Source: Bacteroidaceae bacterium
Lineage (GTDB): Bacteria; Bacteroidota; Bacteroidia; Bacteroidales; Bacteroidaceae
Direction: 5' to 3'
Length of the DNA stretch: 64,000 bases
NCBI GenBank assembly: GCA_017451645.1
Contig: JAFTNZ010000030.1
Location: forward strand, 124,001 to 188,000
Of this stretch, positions 7,599-15,559 are shown piece after piece; the stretch's first letter is position 1, and every line of letters starts with the position of its first letter. A model generated the notes under the pieces. It was given only the letters and a program-made list of their open reading frames with translations. It was not told the origin of the DNA and did not search any database. The position numbers were made by a program, and so were the translations under genes.

Positions 7599-8144
7599 AT
7601 GAAGCAGATTATGTTTGAAAAAATTACACTCAACGACCCCGCATTCAATATGCGGGGTTTCCCCTCCCCTTCCCTCTTCCTTACGGGAGGTGAAGCGAAG
7701 GATGAAGAAAAGGTGGCGGTGCCCGGCAGGCGCTCCGTTTCCCTCGCCGTCATTCACTGCTCCGCCACGCTGCCAGGGCAGCAGGTGACGGTGCAGGATA
7801 TTGACAGATGGCATCGCCTGCGGGGATTCGATTCGATAGGCTATCACTTCTACATCACCGTAGATGGCAGCATCTGCATTGGCCGTCCTCTGAGTCGGGC
7901 GGGTGCCCATTGCAAGGGGTTCAACGCCCACTCTGTAGGCATCTGCTACGAGGGCGGACTGGATGCGGAGGGACACCCCAAGGACACGCGCACGCTGCTG
8001 CAGAAGGCAGCCCTTGTGGCTCTGCTGAACAAGTTGAAAGAAATTTACCCCGCGATGGATGTCGTAGGACACTGCGACCTCAACCCCCACAAGGCATGCC
8101 CCTGCTTCGATGCCAAAAGGGAATATGCCACTTCTGCCACCTAA
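7599..8144 (+). CDS. N-acetylmuramoyl-L-alanine amidase (Amidase_2 type)
   Basis: A 181-residue amidase with no signal peptide. Zinc-ligand motifs of the amidase-2/PGRP fold are present: VIHCSAT (first His), HRLRGFDSIGYHFYI (second region) and GHCDLNPHKACPCFD (third His and final Cys/Asp). It cleaves the MurNAc-L-alanine amide bond of peptidoglycan, with a T7-lysozyme-like fold. Part of the HU/smalltalk/amidase unit; lack of a signal suggests release by another protein or lysis, as for phage endolysins. Its last codons form the left arm of a large inverted repeat. Confidence 0.88.
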   Translation: MKQIMFEKITLNDPAFNMRGFPSPSLFLTGGEAKDEEKVAVPGRRSVSLAVIHCSATLPGQQVTVQDIDRWHRLRGFDSIGYHFYITVDGSICIGRPLSRAGAHCKGFNAHSVGICYEGGLDAEGHPKDTRTLLQKAALVALLNKLKEIYPAMDVVGHCDLNPHKACPCFDAKREYATSAT

Positions 8145-8265
8145 CGCGTGAAAAAGGCTTATAACGTGCGTGTGGGCGTAGAAAATTGTTAAAATTGGTA
8201 AAACCTATGCCCGCACGCGCGCGTATTACATATATTTTCACGCGTAAGTGGCAGAAGTGGCATAT
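8123..8265. repeat. Large inverted repeat closing the amidase gene
   Basis: 8123-8154 and 8235-8265 are reverse complements over about 31 bases with one small bulge and a single mismatch. Inside lies a second inverted pair (8164-8181 with 8205-8222). The left arm includes the amidase's last codons. The whole could form a cruciform or a very stable transcript hairpin between convergent genes, acting as a two-way terminator. Confidence 0.8.
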
Positions 8266-8339
8266 GAGCTACGAATTGTTAGCTACAGCTACAAGTCCTC
8301 CATCCGAATGGTCACCAGTCACTCGCAGCTCGTAACTAA

Positions 8340-8606
8340 TCACTCATTCATCACCTCTTCCCTCAGTTTGGCGGCCAGTGCGAGCAGCAGTTCCTGCTGT
8401 CGGGCAGCCGGGTGCAGGCTGATGCACCGGAAGACGACCCGCAGGTAGTTGTGCAGGTTGCCGTTCTCTCCCGCTGCCACTTGGCGGTAGATGCGTTCGG
8501 ACATGCCGATGTCGCGACACAGCCTGCGCACCGACAGTTTGCAGTCGTCTTGTTTCTTACTCTTTACCGTCACACTGCGGCGGAGCTTGTCCGCCCAAGA
8601 ACCCAA
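8340..8606 (-). CDS. Small HTH-like protein, start uncertain, possible frameshift
   Basis: As an uninterrupted frame it gives 88 residues from a TTG. Residues around CRDIGMSERIYRQVAAGE look like a helix-turn-helix. An ATG at 8632-8634 with an A-rich leader opens MKNLKKLPTIG in another frame, and it would join this frame (at GSWADKL) if one T were removed from the T pair near 8601 (GGGTTCTTGG on the minus strand). Either the true start is the TTG or the gene has a one-base frameshift close to its start. It lies between the amidase and primase genes, convergent with the former and divergent from the latter; a regulator role is plausible. Confidence 0.6.
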   Translation of the reverse strand: MGSWADKLRRSVTVKSKKQDDCKLSVRRLCRDIGMSERIYRQVAAGENGNLHNYLRVVFRCISLHPAARQQELLLALAAKLREEVMNE

Positions 8607-8663
8607 TTGTGGGTAGCTTTTTTAAATTCTTCATACGGTTGTTTGTTAAAATTGTAAAATATA

Positions 8664-8681
8664 CGTCACTCATGGGTGACG
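8664..8681. promoter_or_regulatory. Palindromic operator candidate between divergent genes
   Basis: CGTCAC-tcatgg-GTGACG is a perfect 6+6 palindrome lying between the small HTH-like gene and the primase/helicase gene, adjacent to the likely plus-strand promoter. Confidence 0.5.
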
Positions 8682-8687
8682 CACTGA

Positions 8688-8719
8688 TTTGCAAAGTACA
8701 GCGTTTTTCCTCAATTTTG
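8688..8719 (+). promoter_or_regulatory. Probable promoter of primase/VapE gene
   Basis: TTTG (8688-8691), 20-base spacer, CAATTTTG (8712-8719; one base off TAnnTTTG), 46 bases before the ATG. Confidence 0.55.
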
Positions 8720-8765
8720 CAAGCGAATCAGTCAAAAAAACTGAAACTTAAAAAACAAACATCGT

Positions 8766-10901
8766 ATGGAACTCCAACTGTTTCGTGGCTACACCGAATG
8801 CCGCCCCACATCCGTCACTATCGAAGAAGTCGTTGACCTGATCCGCAACGACGAGTCGCTCACCAACCTGACCCTGCGCCACCGCCTGCAGCTGCAGCAG
8901 CGCGGCACATCGCACGCATCGACCGCCGACAAACGGTCGTCGCCCTGCATAGCCGCTGCCGTGCGCTTCAGCGGTGGAAAGAGGCGCGAACACATCGTGG
9001 CATGGACAGGACTGTCGCTGGTGGACATCGATCAGGTGGAGGCCGGGAAGATGCCCCTCCTGCTCGACCTGATACGGCACGACCCGCACACCCTGCTGGC
9101 CTACACCACCATCAGCGGACAGGGGGTGCGAATCCTCTACCGGTGGCAGCTGAGGCAGGGTGAGGCCATGGACACCGGCAATCCGTCGGCACCGGAGAAC
9201 CTGCGCATCTACCTCCGGGCCTTCCAGGCCGGCAACACTCACTATGCCGGGCTGTTGGGGATGGAGACCGACGGGCAGTGCAAGAATGCCACCCGCCTGT
9301 GCGGACTGGCACACGATGCCGGGGCATACTACAACCCGGATGCACAGCCCTTCGAGCTGACGGTGGAGCGGAAACTGAAGGGACGGAACGGACGGAGCCA
9401 TACCCTGCAGCAGGTGTTGCCCGTGGTGAAGGGCGAACTGGCCGAGGCGGGCATCGTGTACAGGGCCGGACACCGCAACGAATACATCAGCCGTATGGGC
9501 TACCTGATGAACCTCTACGGGGTGGCTTTGGAGGAACTGACGGAATGGGCTGTGGGTGAGTTTGCCGACTACCGCGACGATGTGGCGGGCATCTTGCGCT
9601 CGTGCTATACCCACACCGACGAGCACGGCACGCGCCGCTTGTCGCGCAAGCAGAAGGAGACACCGGAGGACGAACGTCCGCTCTATCCCACCGTGGAGGA
9701 CATAGCCCGCCGGCTGACCGAACGGGGCGACTACCGCTACAATGTCATCACCGGCAAGTGCGAACACCGTCCGCACCCCGGCGCAGGGGACGAGGCGGAA
9801 GACTGTCCGGAGGAGGATGGATGGCGACCGATAGACAACCGTTTTGTGCACTCGGTGTGGAGAGACCTGGCCAACAACTTCAGGATGGTGCGCACGCAGG
9901 ACATACACCAGATGCTGATGTCGGAGTTTGTGCCCCCGTTCAACCCTTTCGAGCAGTACTTCGCCGGGCTGCCTGCCTGGGACGGACAGACCGACTACAT
10001 TGCTCAGGTGGCTGCTACCGTAGAGACCTGCCCCAACGAGGATGAGGAGGACGACGTCACCTTCGAATGGGCCTTCCGCAAATGGATAGTGGCTCTGGTG
10101 GCCGGACTGTTCGACCGCGATAAGGTGAACGAAGAGATACTGGTGCTCGTGGGCAAGCAGGGCACCTACAAGACCACCTGGCTCAACCACCTGCTTCCAC
10201 CCGTGCTGCGTAGCTATTTCCACACGAAGACCGACTGCGGGCGGTTCGACAAGGACGACAAGCTGGCACTGGCGGAGTTTGCCATCATCTGTCTGGAGGA
10301 GATTGAGGCCATGCGCCCCAACGAGCTGAACCAGCTGAAGTCGCTGGTGACTGAAAAGCAGATCAACGAACGCCCCGCCTATGCGCACTACAAGGAGGAG
10401 CGTACGCACATCGCTTCGTTCTGCGGCACGAGCAACAACCGGCAATTCCTCAACGACGAGAGCGGCGAACGGCGCTGGCTCGCCTTCAGCGTGGAGAAAA
10501 TCTGCAGTCCGCACGACCATCCGCTGCCCTACGAGGGACTCTATGCGCAGGCATACCACCTGTGGCGGGAGGGATTCAACTACTGGTTCGAAGGAGAGGA
10601 AATAGAGAGGCTGAACCGCCATGCACAGGCATTCCAGGTGCCCGACCTGGCCTATGAACTCATCCACACGCATTACCGTGTGCCTGTGCCCGGCGAGAAG
10701 GCGCTCTTCGTCACCACGGCAGACATTGTGGCCCGCATCAGCTATGCCTTCAAGGTGGCACCGTCGGCACACCTCATCTGCCCCATCATGTTGGAGGCCG
10801 GCTTCAAGATGGTGCGGCGTGCCAACCGGCGTGGCTACCTGGCCGTCGTCCTCAACAACGACCAGATAGAGGCTTCCCGCCGCCTGCTGGCCACGGTGTA
10901 G
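8766..10901 (+). CDS. BT4734-type primase-like / VapE P-loop helicase-like protein
   Basis: A 711-residue two-part protein. Residues 1-300 match the BT4734/BF3469 N-terminal family (primase-like start, GLSLVDIDQVE, YTTISGQGVRILYRW). Residues 390-650 are a virulence-associated-E ATPase: Walker A GKQGTYKT at 463-470, Walker B IICLEEIEAM, then ITE-like SLVTEKQINERPAYA and sensor segment CGTSNNRQFLND with Arg fingers (GERRWLAF). Such proteins are replication initiators or helicases of phage and satellite elements. It is the usual partner of HU/smalltalk/amidase cassettes. GC-rich codon use contrasts with the operon that follows, pointing to independent origin. Confidence 0.85.
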   Translation: MELQLFRGYTECRPTSVTIEEVVDLIRNDESLTNLTLRHRLQLQQRGTSHASTADKRSSPCIAAAVRFSGGKRREHIVAWTGLSLVDIDQVEAGKMPLLLDLIRHDPHTLLAYTTISGQGVRILYRWQLRQGEAMDTGNPSAPENLRIYLRAFQAGNTHYAGLLGMETDGQCKNATRLCGLAHDAGAYYNPDAQPFELTVERKLKGRNGRSHTLQQVLPVVKGELAEAGIVYRAGHRNEYISRMGYLMNLYGVALEELTEWAVGEFADYRDDVAGILRSCYTHTDEHGTRRLSRKQKETPEDERPLYPTVEDIARRLTERGDYRYNVITGKCEHRPHPGAGDEAEDCPEEDGWRPIDNRFVHSVWRDLANNFRMVRTQDIHQMLMSEFVPPFNPFEQYFAGLPAWDGQTDYIAQVAATVETCPNEDEEDDVTFEWAFRKWIVALVAGLFDRDKVNEEILVLVGKQGTYKTTWLNHLLPPVLRSYFHTKTDCGRFDKDDKLALAEFAIICLEEIEAMRPNELNQLKSLVTEKQINERPAYAHYKEERTHIASFCGTSNNRQFLNDESGERRWLAFSVEKICSPHDHPLPYEGLYAQAYHLWREGFNYWFEGEEIERLNRHAQAFQVPDLAYELIHTHYRVPVPGEKALFVTTADIVARISYAFKVAPSAHLICPIMLEAGFKMVRRANRRGYLAVVLNNDQIEASRRLLATV

Positions 10902-10932
10902 CTGTCCTTGTCTCGTCCGTATCCGCATCTGG

Positions 10933-10953
10933 AAAAACAAAGGGCATGCCCAT
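10933..10953. repeat. Short copy of the island-flanking repeat
   Basis: A 21-base stretch (core ACAAAGGGCATGCCCAT) identical to the start of the longer repeats at 18733-18789 and 27081-27135. GGGCATGCCC is itself a perfect palindrome. It follows the primase gene and precedes the GTPase operon. Confidence 0.7.
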
Positions 10954-11076
10954 CTATGAGAGCCTATTGCTGTTTTTACTTTCTTGTCGAAAAGTTACGG
11001 AGAATAATCCCATTAATAGCCTTCATGACCACTCTCCTGCTAAAATCGCATAAATTTTAGTACTTTTTCAGGGTAA

Positions 11077-11110
11077 TTGATGGTAAAACAAAGTTTTTTT
11101 TGTAATTTTG
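11077..11110 (+). promoter_or_regulatory. Promoter of GTPase operon leader
   Basis: -7 box TAATTTTG at 11103-11110 with a TTG at 11077-11079; the spacing of 23 bases is longer than the usual 19-21. Transcription should start near 11117, just before the structured RNA. No TAnnTTTG motif is seen between here and the first gene at 11528. Confidence 0.6.
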
Positions 11111-11117
11111 CTGCGTG

Positions 11118-11369
11118 TTCTTGGGAATACATGACATATTTGCTCAAATTCTCCATTCGAATTAGCACCTCAATATTGAGAAAGAGAGCATTACCTAACT
11201 GCATTTGGAGTGTGCGCATAAGCGTAGACTTCAACCATAGCAGTTAGGGGCCGTGCTAAGCCTGAATGGAGATATGGATGAAAGCCTGCGCTTTTCTTTT
11301 GCCCAAAAGTTAGTGCAGATGCCAACCGGAAAAACTTAAGTACTAACCAACAGGCAATGAGCAAATATG
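11118..11369 (+). ncRNA. Structured leader RNA, copy 2
   Basis: Helices: A 11135-11145/11359-11369 (11 bp), B 11150-11158/11264-11272 (9 bp), C 11162-11168/11253-11259 (7 bp), D 11194-11202/11240-11248 (9 bp), and crossing pairing E 11222-11232/11280-11291 followed by a U-rich tract (11292-11300). Order and spacing match copy 1 closely: D to E is 19 bases and D' to C' is 4 bases in both. The E arm keeps the near-identical core GCGCATA(A/G)GCG(T/C)AGACTTC and the same unpaired A, while B, C and D have changed on both sides. An insert of about 45 bases before A' is unique to this copy. A 38-codon frame from 11131 overlaps it but is not conserved in copy 1. Confidence 0.75.
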
Positions 11370-11426
11370 AATATTCCACTTGCGACCAACGACATATTAA
11401 TCCAGCAAGGATTCAAAGGATATAGA

Positions 11427-11482
11427 AGAAAGTCCTCAACGTTCTGCCAAACGGCAGACGTTGACGGACTTTCTGTGTTTTT
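11427..11482 (+). terminator. Strong hairpin terminator between leader RNA and GTPase operon
   Basis: Arms 11427-11448 and 11453-11474 pair over about 22 bases (AGAAAGTCC...CTGCC with GGCAG...GGACTTTCT) around a 4-base loop, followed by a T-rich tail (11478-11482). It ends the leader RNA 45 bases before the first gene. With no second promoter visible, operon expression would require readthrough, so this may be an attenuator. Confidence 0.8.
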
Positions 11483-11527
11483 GAATATGAGTAAATAACA
11501 ATATTAACAACTTAAAATCAAATTAAA

Positions 11528-12577
11528 ATGAAGACTGAGAATCTTAAAAATTGGGGGGCGTTCATTGCCTTCTTAATCTTGGCAGCTATCAGTTGCTGGG
11601 CAACAGAGCATTCATTTCACTTGCTGATTAAGTGGATGCCAGAACCTTTTGTATGGGGTCTTACAATCGCCTTCTTTATTGTTGCCTCGTATGGTACTAA
11701 AATGATTGTTGATGCACTCAACAAGGATTTGTGGATGGATCACCGCCGCCGAACTTTCTGGATTGGGGTAGTACTTGCGTTAATCTTTTGGCTGCTAATG
11801 AGTATGCCGACAAACACTCATACTTTCTTCTACAATCATAATATTGGAAATAAAGTACAGGAAGACTTGGCTACGACAAGTACGTATCTTGAGCAAATCA
11901 AGTCAAGGAAGAATGTTGATTCAGCATATTTTGTAGTCCATGATGACGTTCAAAAGAAGTTTACAGATCTGACAAATGAATTTGATGGAATTGGGAAAAG
12001 CGGGAAAAAGGGCAGTGGCGAATATGTTCGAGAAATCTTACGCAGCATCAATGAGGTTTTGGAAAAAGAACTCTCAGGGTCTTCTGTGAAGTTCAATGAT
12101 GCTGCATGGAACAAGTTTGACCCACATGTACTCTCCAATTATGAGAATCAGATGAATCGTGCTTTGGAGCAAATTAAAGACCAAAACTACAAGGTTTCCA
12201 AAACGGCTGCTGCCGAAGCTGCTGAGGATATTCGCAAAATAGGACTCATGACAGATACAATCAAAGTCATGGTAGAGACTGGCAGTATACATGAGGATGT
12301 CATCACACAAGCAGAGGGGGTAATCCTCAGTGGATATACATGTGTTAAGAATAATCAGAAATATGTAAAGTTCGACAATCAGAAAGACAAGAAACTCTAT
12401 ACGGCTGAAAATCTGGAAACCAATACGAAGCGAATGCTGTCTGTTATAGATGTATGGATAGACTTCTTCAAAGGAAAGTACCCCATTTCATTCCTTTTTT
12501 ATGTACTTCTGTCTATCCTTGTAGATGTGGCAGCATTTATATTCTTTGATTTTGCCTTCAAGAAGAGAGAAAACTAA
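11528..12577 (+). CDS. Multi-pass membrane protein of the GTPase operon
   Basis: A 349-residue protein with three N-terminal transmembrane segments (about 9-28, 40-60, 76-93), a hydrophilic helical middle of about 220 residues (NKVQEDLATTSTYLEQIK onward) and a fourth segment near the C-terminus (about 320-342), ending FKKREN. The large middle domain is probably periplasmic or cytoplasmic as one unit. No family is recognised. It is the first gene of a five-gene operon, 25 bases before the GTPase gene, and may be the membrane receptor or effector the GTPase controls. Confidence 0.75.
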   Translation: MKTENLKNWGAFIAFLILAAISCWATEHSFHLLIKWMPEPFVWGLTIAFFIVASYGTKMIVDALNKDLWMDHRRRTFWIGVVLALIFWLLMSMPTNTHTFFYNHNIGNKVQEDLATTSTYLEQIKSRKNVDSAYFVVHDDVQKKFTDLTNEFDGIGKSGKKGSGEYVREILRSINEVLEKELSGSSVKFNDAAWNKFDPHVLSNYENQMNRALEQIKDQNYKVSKTAAAEAAEDIRKIGLMTDTIKVMVETGSIHEDVITQAEGVILSGYTCVKNNQKYVKFDNQKDKKLYTAENLETNTKRMLSVIDVWIDFFKGKYPISFLFYVLLSILVDVAAFIFFDFAFKKREN

Positions 12578-12602
12578 TCATTAACATTAAAGTATTAAAA
12601 TC

Positions 12603-13538
12603 ATGGAACTGAATCCCCAACTTGGTACGGTTTCTAATGAAGAAACCAAGCCTGCAACAACGGAAACAAAAATTGAGACCCCCATTGTTAGTTCAACTAC
12701 AAATACAAATGATGAACCACAGGTGTTAGGTCTGACAAAGGAAGAAACCAAAGACCCCAATGAGATTAGTATAACGATAGCTGATAAAAGCACCCCTATC
12801 GTTGTTCTTTTTGGCCCACCATCTTGCGGAAAGACAATGACGCTTGTCCGTTTGACTCGCTACTTGCGCACAATTGGCTTCAAAGTTGAACCAATTACTT
12901 CATTCCGTCCTTCAGCTGACGAGCATTACGCAAAAATGTGCAAAGACTTTCCGGGAATGATTGGAAGTAGCGATGCTGCAAACAGTACAAAGAACATCAG
13001 CTTCATGCTTGTGCGTGTCCTTGACTCCGTTGGCCGGGTAAAATGCCAAATACTTGAAGCTCCCGGCGAATATTATTATAATCCGGATGACCCCGATGAG
13101 CCTATGGCAAATTTCCCAAGATACGTTAATGCCATCAAGAACAGTAGCAACAGAAAGATTTGGTGCTATATGGTAGAGCCTAGTTGGAAATATGCCGATC
13201 AAAGCGCGAATTATGTTACAAAGATTCACAGGCTGAAACACAATATGCGTCCTACTGATAAAGCAATCTTCATTTTTAACAAGATAGACCTTACCTCCTT
13301 TGTCATATCTCCAGGACAAGTAAATTTGAAATCGGCAAGGAAAGAAATTGAAGATCTCTATCCGGGCATCTTTACACCTTTCAGAGCAAAGGGGGTTTTC
13401 GGAATTTCGGATAATTTTGAGTTAGTTCCATTCCATACGGGTGACTATAGCAAGAAAATTGCCGGCGGTTACTCTTTCCAAGAGGGCCCTGCCGAATATC
13501 CGGAGAAGTTGTGGGATACCATTAAGTCCATGATATGA
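12603..13538 (+). CDS. P-loop GTPase-like protein
   Basis: A 311-residue cytoplasmic protein. A Thr/Glu-rich disordered N-terminus (1-60) precedes the nucleotide-binding domain: P-loop GPPSCGKT at residues 71-78, a switch-like EAPGEYYYNP in place of the usual DxxG, and a guanine-specificity motif NKID at 226-229 (IFIFNKIDLT). This combination marks a TRAFAC-type GTPase of the kind that anchors predicted bacterial conflict systems with GTPase-associated proteins; the assignment to that class is inference. The two coiled-coil membrane proteins downstream would be its partners. Confidence 0.8.
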   Translation: MELNPQLGTVSNEETKPATTETKIETPIVSSTTNTNDEPQVLGLTKEETKDPNEISITIADKSTPIVVLFGPPSCGKTMTLVRLTRYLRTIGFKVEPITSFRPSADEHYAKMCKDFPGMIGSSDAANSTKNISFMLVRVLDSVGRVKCQILEAPGEYYYNPDDPDEPMANFPRYVNAIKNSSNRKIWCYMVEPSWKYADQSANYVTKIHRLKHNMRPTDKAIFIFNKIDLTSFVISPGQVNLKSARKEIEDLYPGIFTPFRAKGVFGISDNFELVPFHTGDYSKKIAGGYSFQEGPAEYPEKLWDTIKSMI

Positions 13539-13552
13539 TAAAAGGGTAGCTT

Positions 13553-15037
13553 ATGAATGTCGAATTTCAAATACACGGTGTCTTGTCTTCTGGCCAGAAA
13601 ACATGGAAGCAGGAGGACAGAGACTATTATACACAATTTTATAGCGACCAAACGGAGGATGTCTTGATGATTGTTGAGGTTGTAAACCGTCCTCATGGTA
13701 TCTCAACCTATTACAATTATCTCCGAAATAACAATATTCTGTCAGCAAGAGTTGGGTCATATTTCGGTATGACTATGAGAATAGACGGTGCATTTTGTAG
13801 AGATGTGAAGAGTATCTACATGATGCTTGACAATCTTTTCAATAAGATGATGGTTGGCTCTTTACTTATTGCAAAAGGAGATAAATATGAATATGCCATT
13901 GATTCCTTCGATGCTCAAAATGATTATCTGTCACAAGTCGAAAGGCAATTCTCCAATATGCTAAATGCTTTTTGTTCGCCCCAAGATTTCTTTGAAATCT
14001 CGTCGGCATACATATCACAAGGCACAAAGCTAAGTGTGAATGCATCGGAAATCACAATTCCTACGGCTGTAGAAACAATCAAGCAAAGAGCCAAGCTATA
14101 TCTTTCTCCGACATATCAGTCTAAAGCTGCGCAAAAGAAAATCGCTGATGCAAAAGCAGAGGCTGATGCTGCTGTTGCTGATGCGAATGCGAGGATTCGA
14201 GCTGCAGAAGATGCTCACTCTAAATCCAAGCAAAGGCAAGAACGGGAATACGAGAATTGGGAGAAAGAGAGACAGTCTCTTGAAGAAGCAAGGAATGCCG
14301 CAATCAAAGATTACGAAGAATTAGAGGAAAAAATGCGGAAGGCAGGGCTGGACACTTCCATAAATGCTAAAATCTCGGAAATCAAAGAACCTTTAATACA
14401 ACTGGCAGGCCTTGTGGCCGGGCGATTTCAAGAAGATACTTACGGAAATGTTCAGTATGAGTCTCAATGTCATAAAAAAGATAGCAAAAAAGATAAACTC
14501 CAAGTTTGGCTTCCTTGGGCTATTTGCATTCTTCTTGGTATTGTTCTTGTTTGCACTATATGGTATATGGACAGTGCTAAAAATACTGATCAGTCTGATA
14601 CTATAAAGAAGCAATCTGAAAAGATTGAACAATTAGAGGATTCTGTCAGAAAAATGTCCAATCAGTCTGACATTATAAAGAAGCAATCTGAGAAGATTGA
14701 ACAATTAGAGAATTCTATCAGAAAAATGTCCAATCCCATAGGAGCAATGGAACAGCAAGTTAAAGTAGAAGAACCTGTAAAATACAATTTGGCAAAACTA
14801 CGTATTAACATCAAAGAATTAGCGGTACGTGCAGGAGGCTTGACTGTAGGTTCTACCTATACTTGCGAGATTACTGGTGGAGATTATCCGAAGGACGGCT
14901 ATTGGGTTATTTATGAGGGAGAGAATAGGATACCGGGAAATGTTTTCACAGTTTCTTCTCCCTCAGGGACACAAGTAAAAATAACATATTACAAAGGAAC
15001 AGATGTTATCAAAGAAAGAACTATAAAGGTGTTGTAA
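13553..15037 (+). CDS. Membrane-anchored coiled-coil protein with Ig-like C-terminus
   Basis: A 494-residue protein. Residues 1-180 form a globular domain of unrecognised type (MNVEFQIHGVLSSGQ start), possibly the GTPase-contacting part. Residues 200-275 are a charged coiled coil rich in Ala, Glu and Lys. A single transmembrane segment follows at about 320-341 (WAICILLGIVLVCTIW). Beyond it a 24-residue heptad unit occurs twice in tandem, then an Ig-like beta domain ends the protein. N-in orientation would put the unknown domain in the cytoplasm with the GTPase and the Ig-like domain outside. It resembles the 15560-16891 product in layout. Confidence 0.75.
   Translation: MNVEFQIHGVLSSGQKTWKQEDRDYYTQFYSDQTEDVLMIVEVVNRPHGISTYYNYLRNNNILSARVGSYFGMTMRIDGAFCRDVKSIYMMLDNLFNKMMVGSLLIAKGDKYEYAIDSFDAQNDYLSQVERQFSNMLNAFCSPQDFFEISSAYISQGTKLSVNASEITIPTAVETIKQRAKLYLSPTYQSKAAQKKIADAKAEADAAVADANARIRAAEDAHSKSKQRQEREYENWEKERQSLEEARNAAIKDYEELEEKMRKAGLDTSINAKISEIKEPLIQLAGLVAGRFQEDTYGNVQYESQCHKKDSKKDKLQVWLPWAICILLGIVLVCTIWYMDSAKNTDQSDTIKKQSEKIEQLEDSVRKMSNQSDIIKKQSEKIEQLENSIRKMSNPIGAMEQQVKVEEPVKYNLAKLRINIKELAVRAGGLTVGSTYTCEITGGDYPKDGYWVIYEGENRIPGNVFTVSSPSGTQVKITYYKGTDVIKERTIKVL
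14591..14734 (+). repeat. 72-bp tandem duplication within coiled-coil gene
   Basis: 14591-14662 and 14663-14734 are nearly identical and encode two 24-residue units (core KKQSEKIEQLE, then RKMSN). The in-frame unit lengthens the periplasmic stalk by a fixed amount; copy number may vary between strains. Confidence 0.9.
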
Positions 15038-15038
15038 A

Positions 15039-15557
15039 ATGAAGAAATTAACTATTGTACTACTATCAGTTGTCATGCTTGATGCCTTATTCTCATCGTG
15101 TGACAATAAACAAAAGAAGCCACCTGTTGACCTCAAAGAGCAGGTTGTACAGAATGGAGAAGTATCCGTTCCGTATTCAGAACTTGGAGGCGTAAAAACA
15201 ATTCCAGTAAAACTGAACGGAGTAAGTATGGATATGATATTCGATACGGGATGTTCAGGAATGAGCATTTCTTTGAATGAATTGCTTACTATGCAGAAGA
15301 ACGGTAAATTCTCAGAAAACGATATCGTTGGAATTACAGAAGCAACCATTGCAGACGGGAGCGTCGTCGAAAATGGGCTTATTAACTTGCATGAAGTTGA
15401 AATCGGAGGTAAGGATGGAATTATACTTCATAATGTTAAGGCCAGCGTTGCCCTCAATCAAATTGCGCCCATTCTTTTGGGCAATGGTGTGATAGATGCG
15501 GTTGCATCTGTTGAAGTAGATAATATAAATAAGATCATCAAATTCAAGCGTCGCTGA
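15039..15557 (+). CDS. Retropepsin-like aspartic protease, probable lipoprotein
   Basis: A 172-residue protein. The N-terminal hydrophobic segment ends FSSC (Cys21), a loose lipobox, followed by a polar linker. The protease motif MIFDTGCSGMSIS has the catalytic Asp-Thr-Gly at 69-71, and the second conserved element ILLGNGVID lies near residues 145-153. With one DTG per chain it should act as a homodimer, as do clan AA retropepsin-like enzymes. It starts 1 base after the preceding stop and ends 2 bases before the next gene, so it is an integral part of the GTPase operon, likely acting in the periplasm. Confidence 0.82.
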   Translation: MKKLTIVLLSVVMLDALFSSCDNKQKKPPVDLKEQVVQNGEVSVPYSELGGVKTIPVKLNGVSMDMIFDTGCSGMSISLNELLTMQKNGKFSENDIVGITEATIADGSVVENGLINLHEVEIGGKDGIILHNVKASVALNQIAPILLGNGVIDAVASVEVDNINKIIKFKRR

Positions 15558-15559
15558 GC

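Noticed and set aside
8748-10940. Long minus-strand open frame of 730 codons opposite the VapE gene
   Set aside because: The plus frame has clear primase and Walker motifs; the minus frame is an artefact of GC-rich codon use and has no recognisable domain.
11131-11247. 38-codon frame in leader RNA copy 2 as a real leader peptide
   Set aside because: Not conserved in the other RNA copy; the bases are explained by helices A to E.
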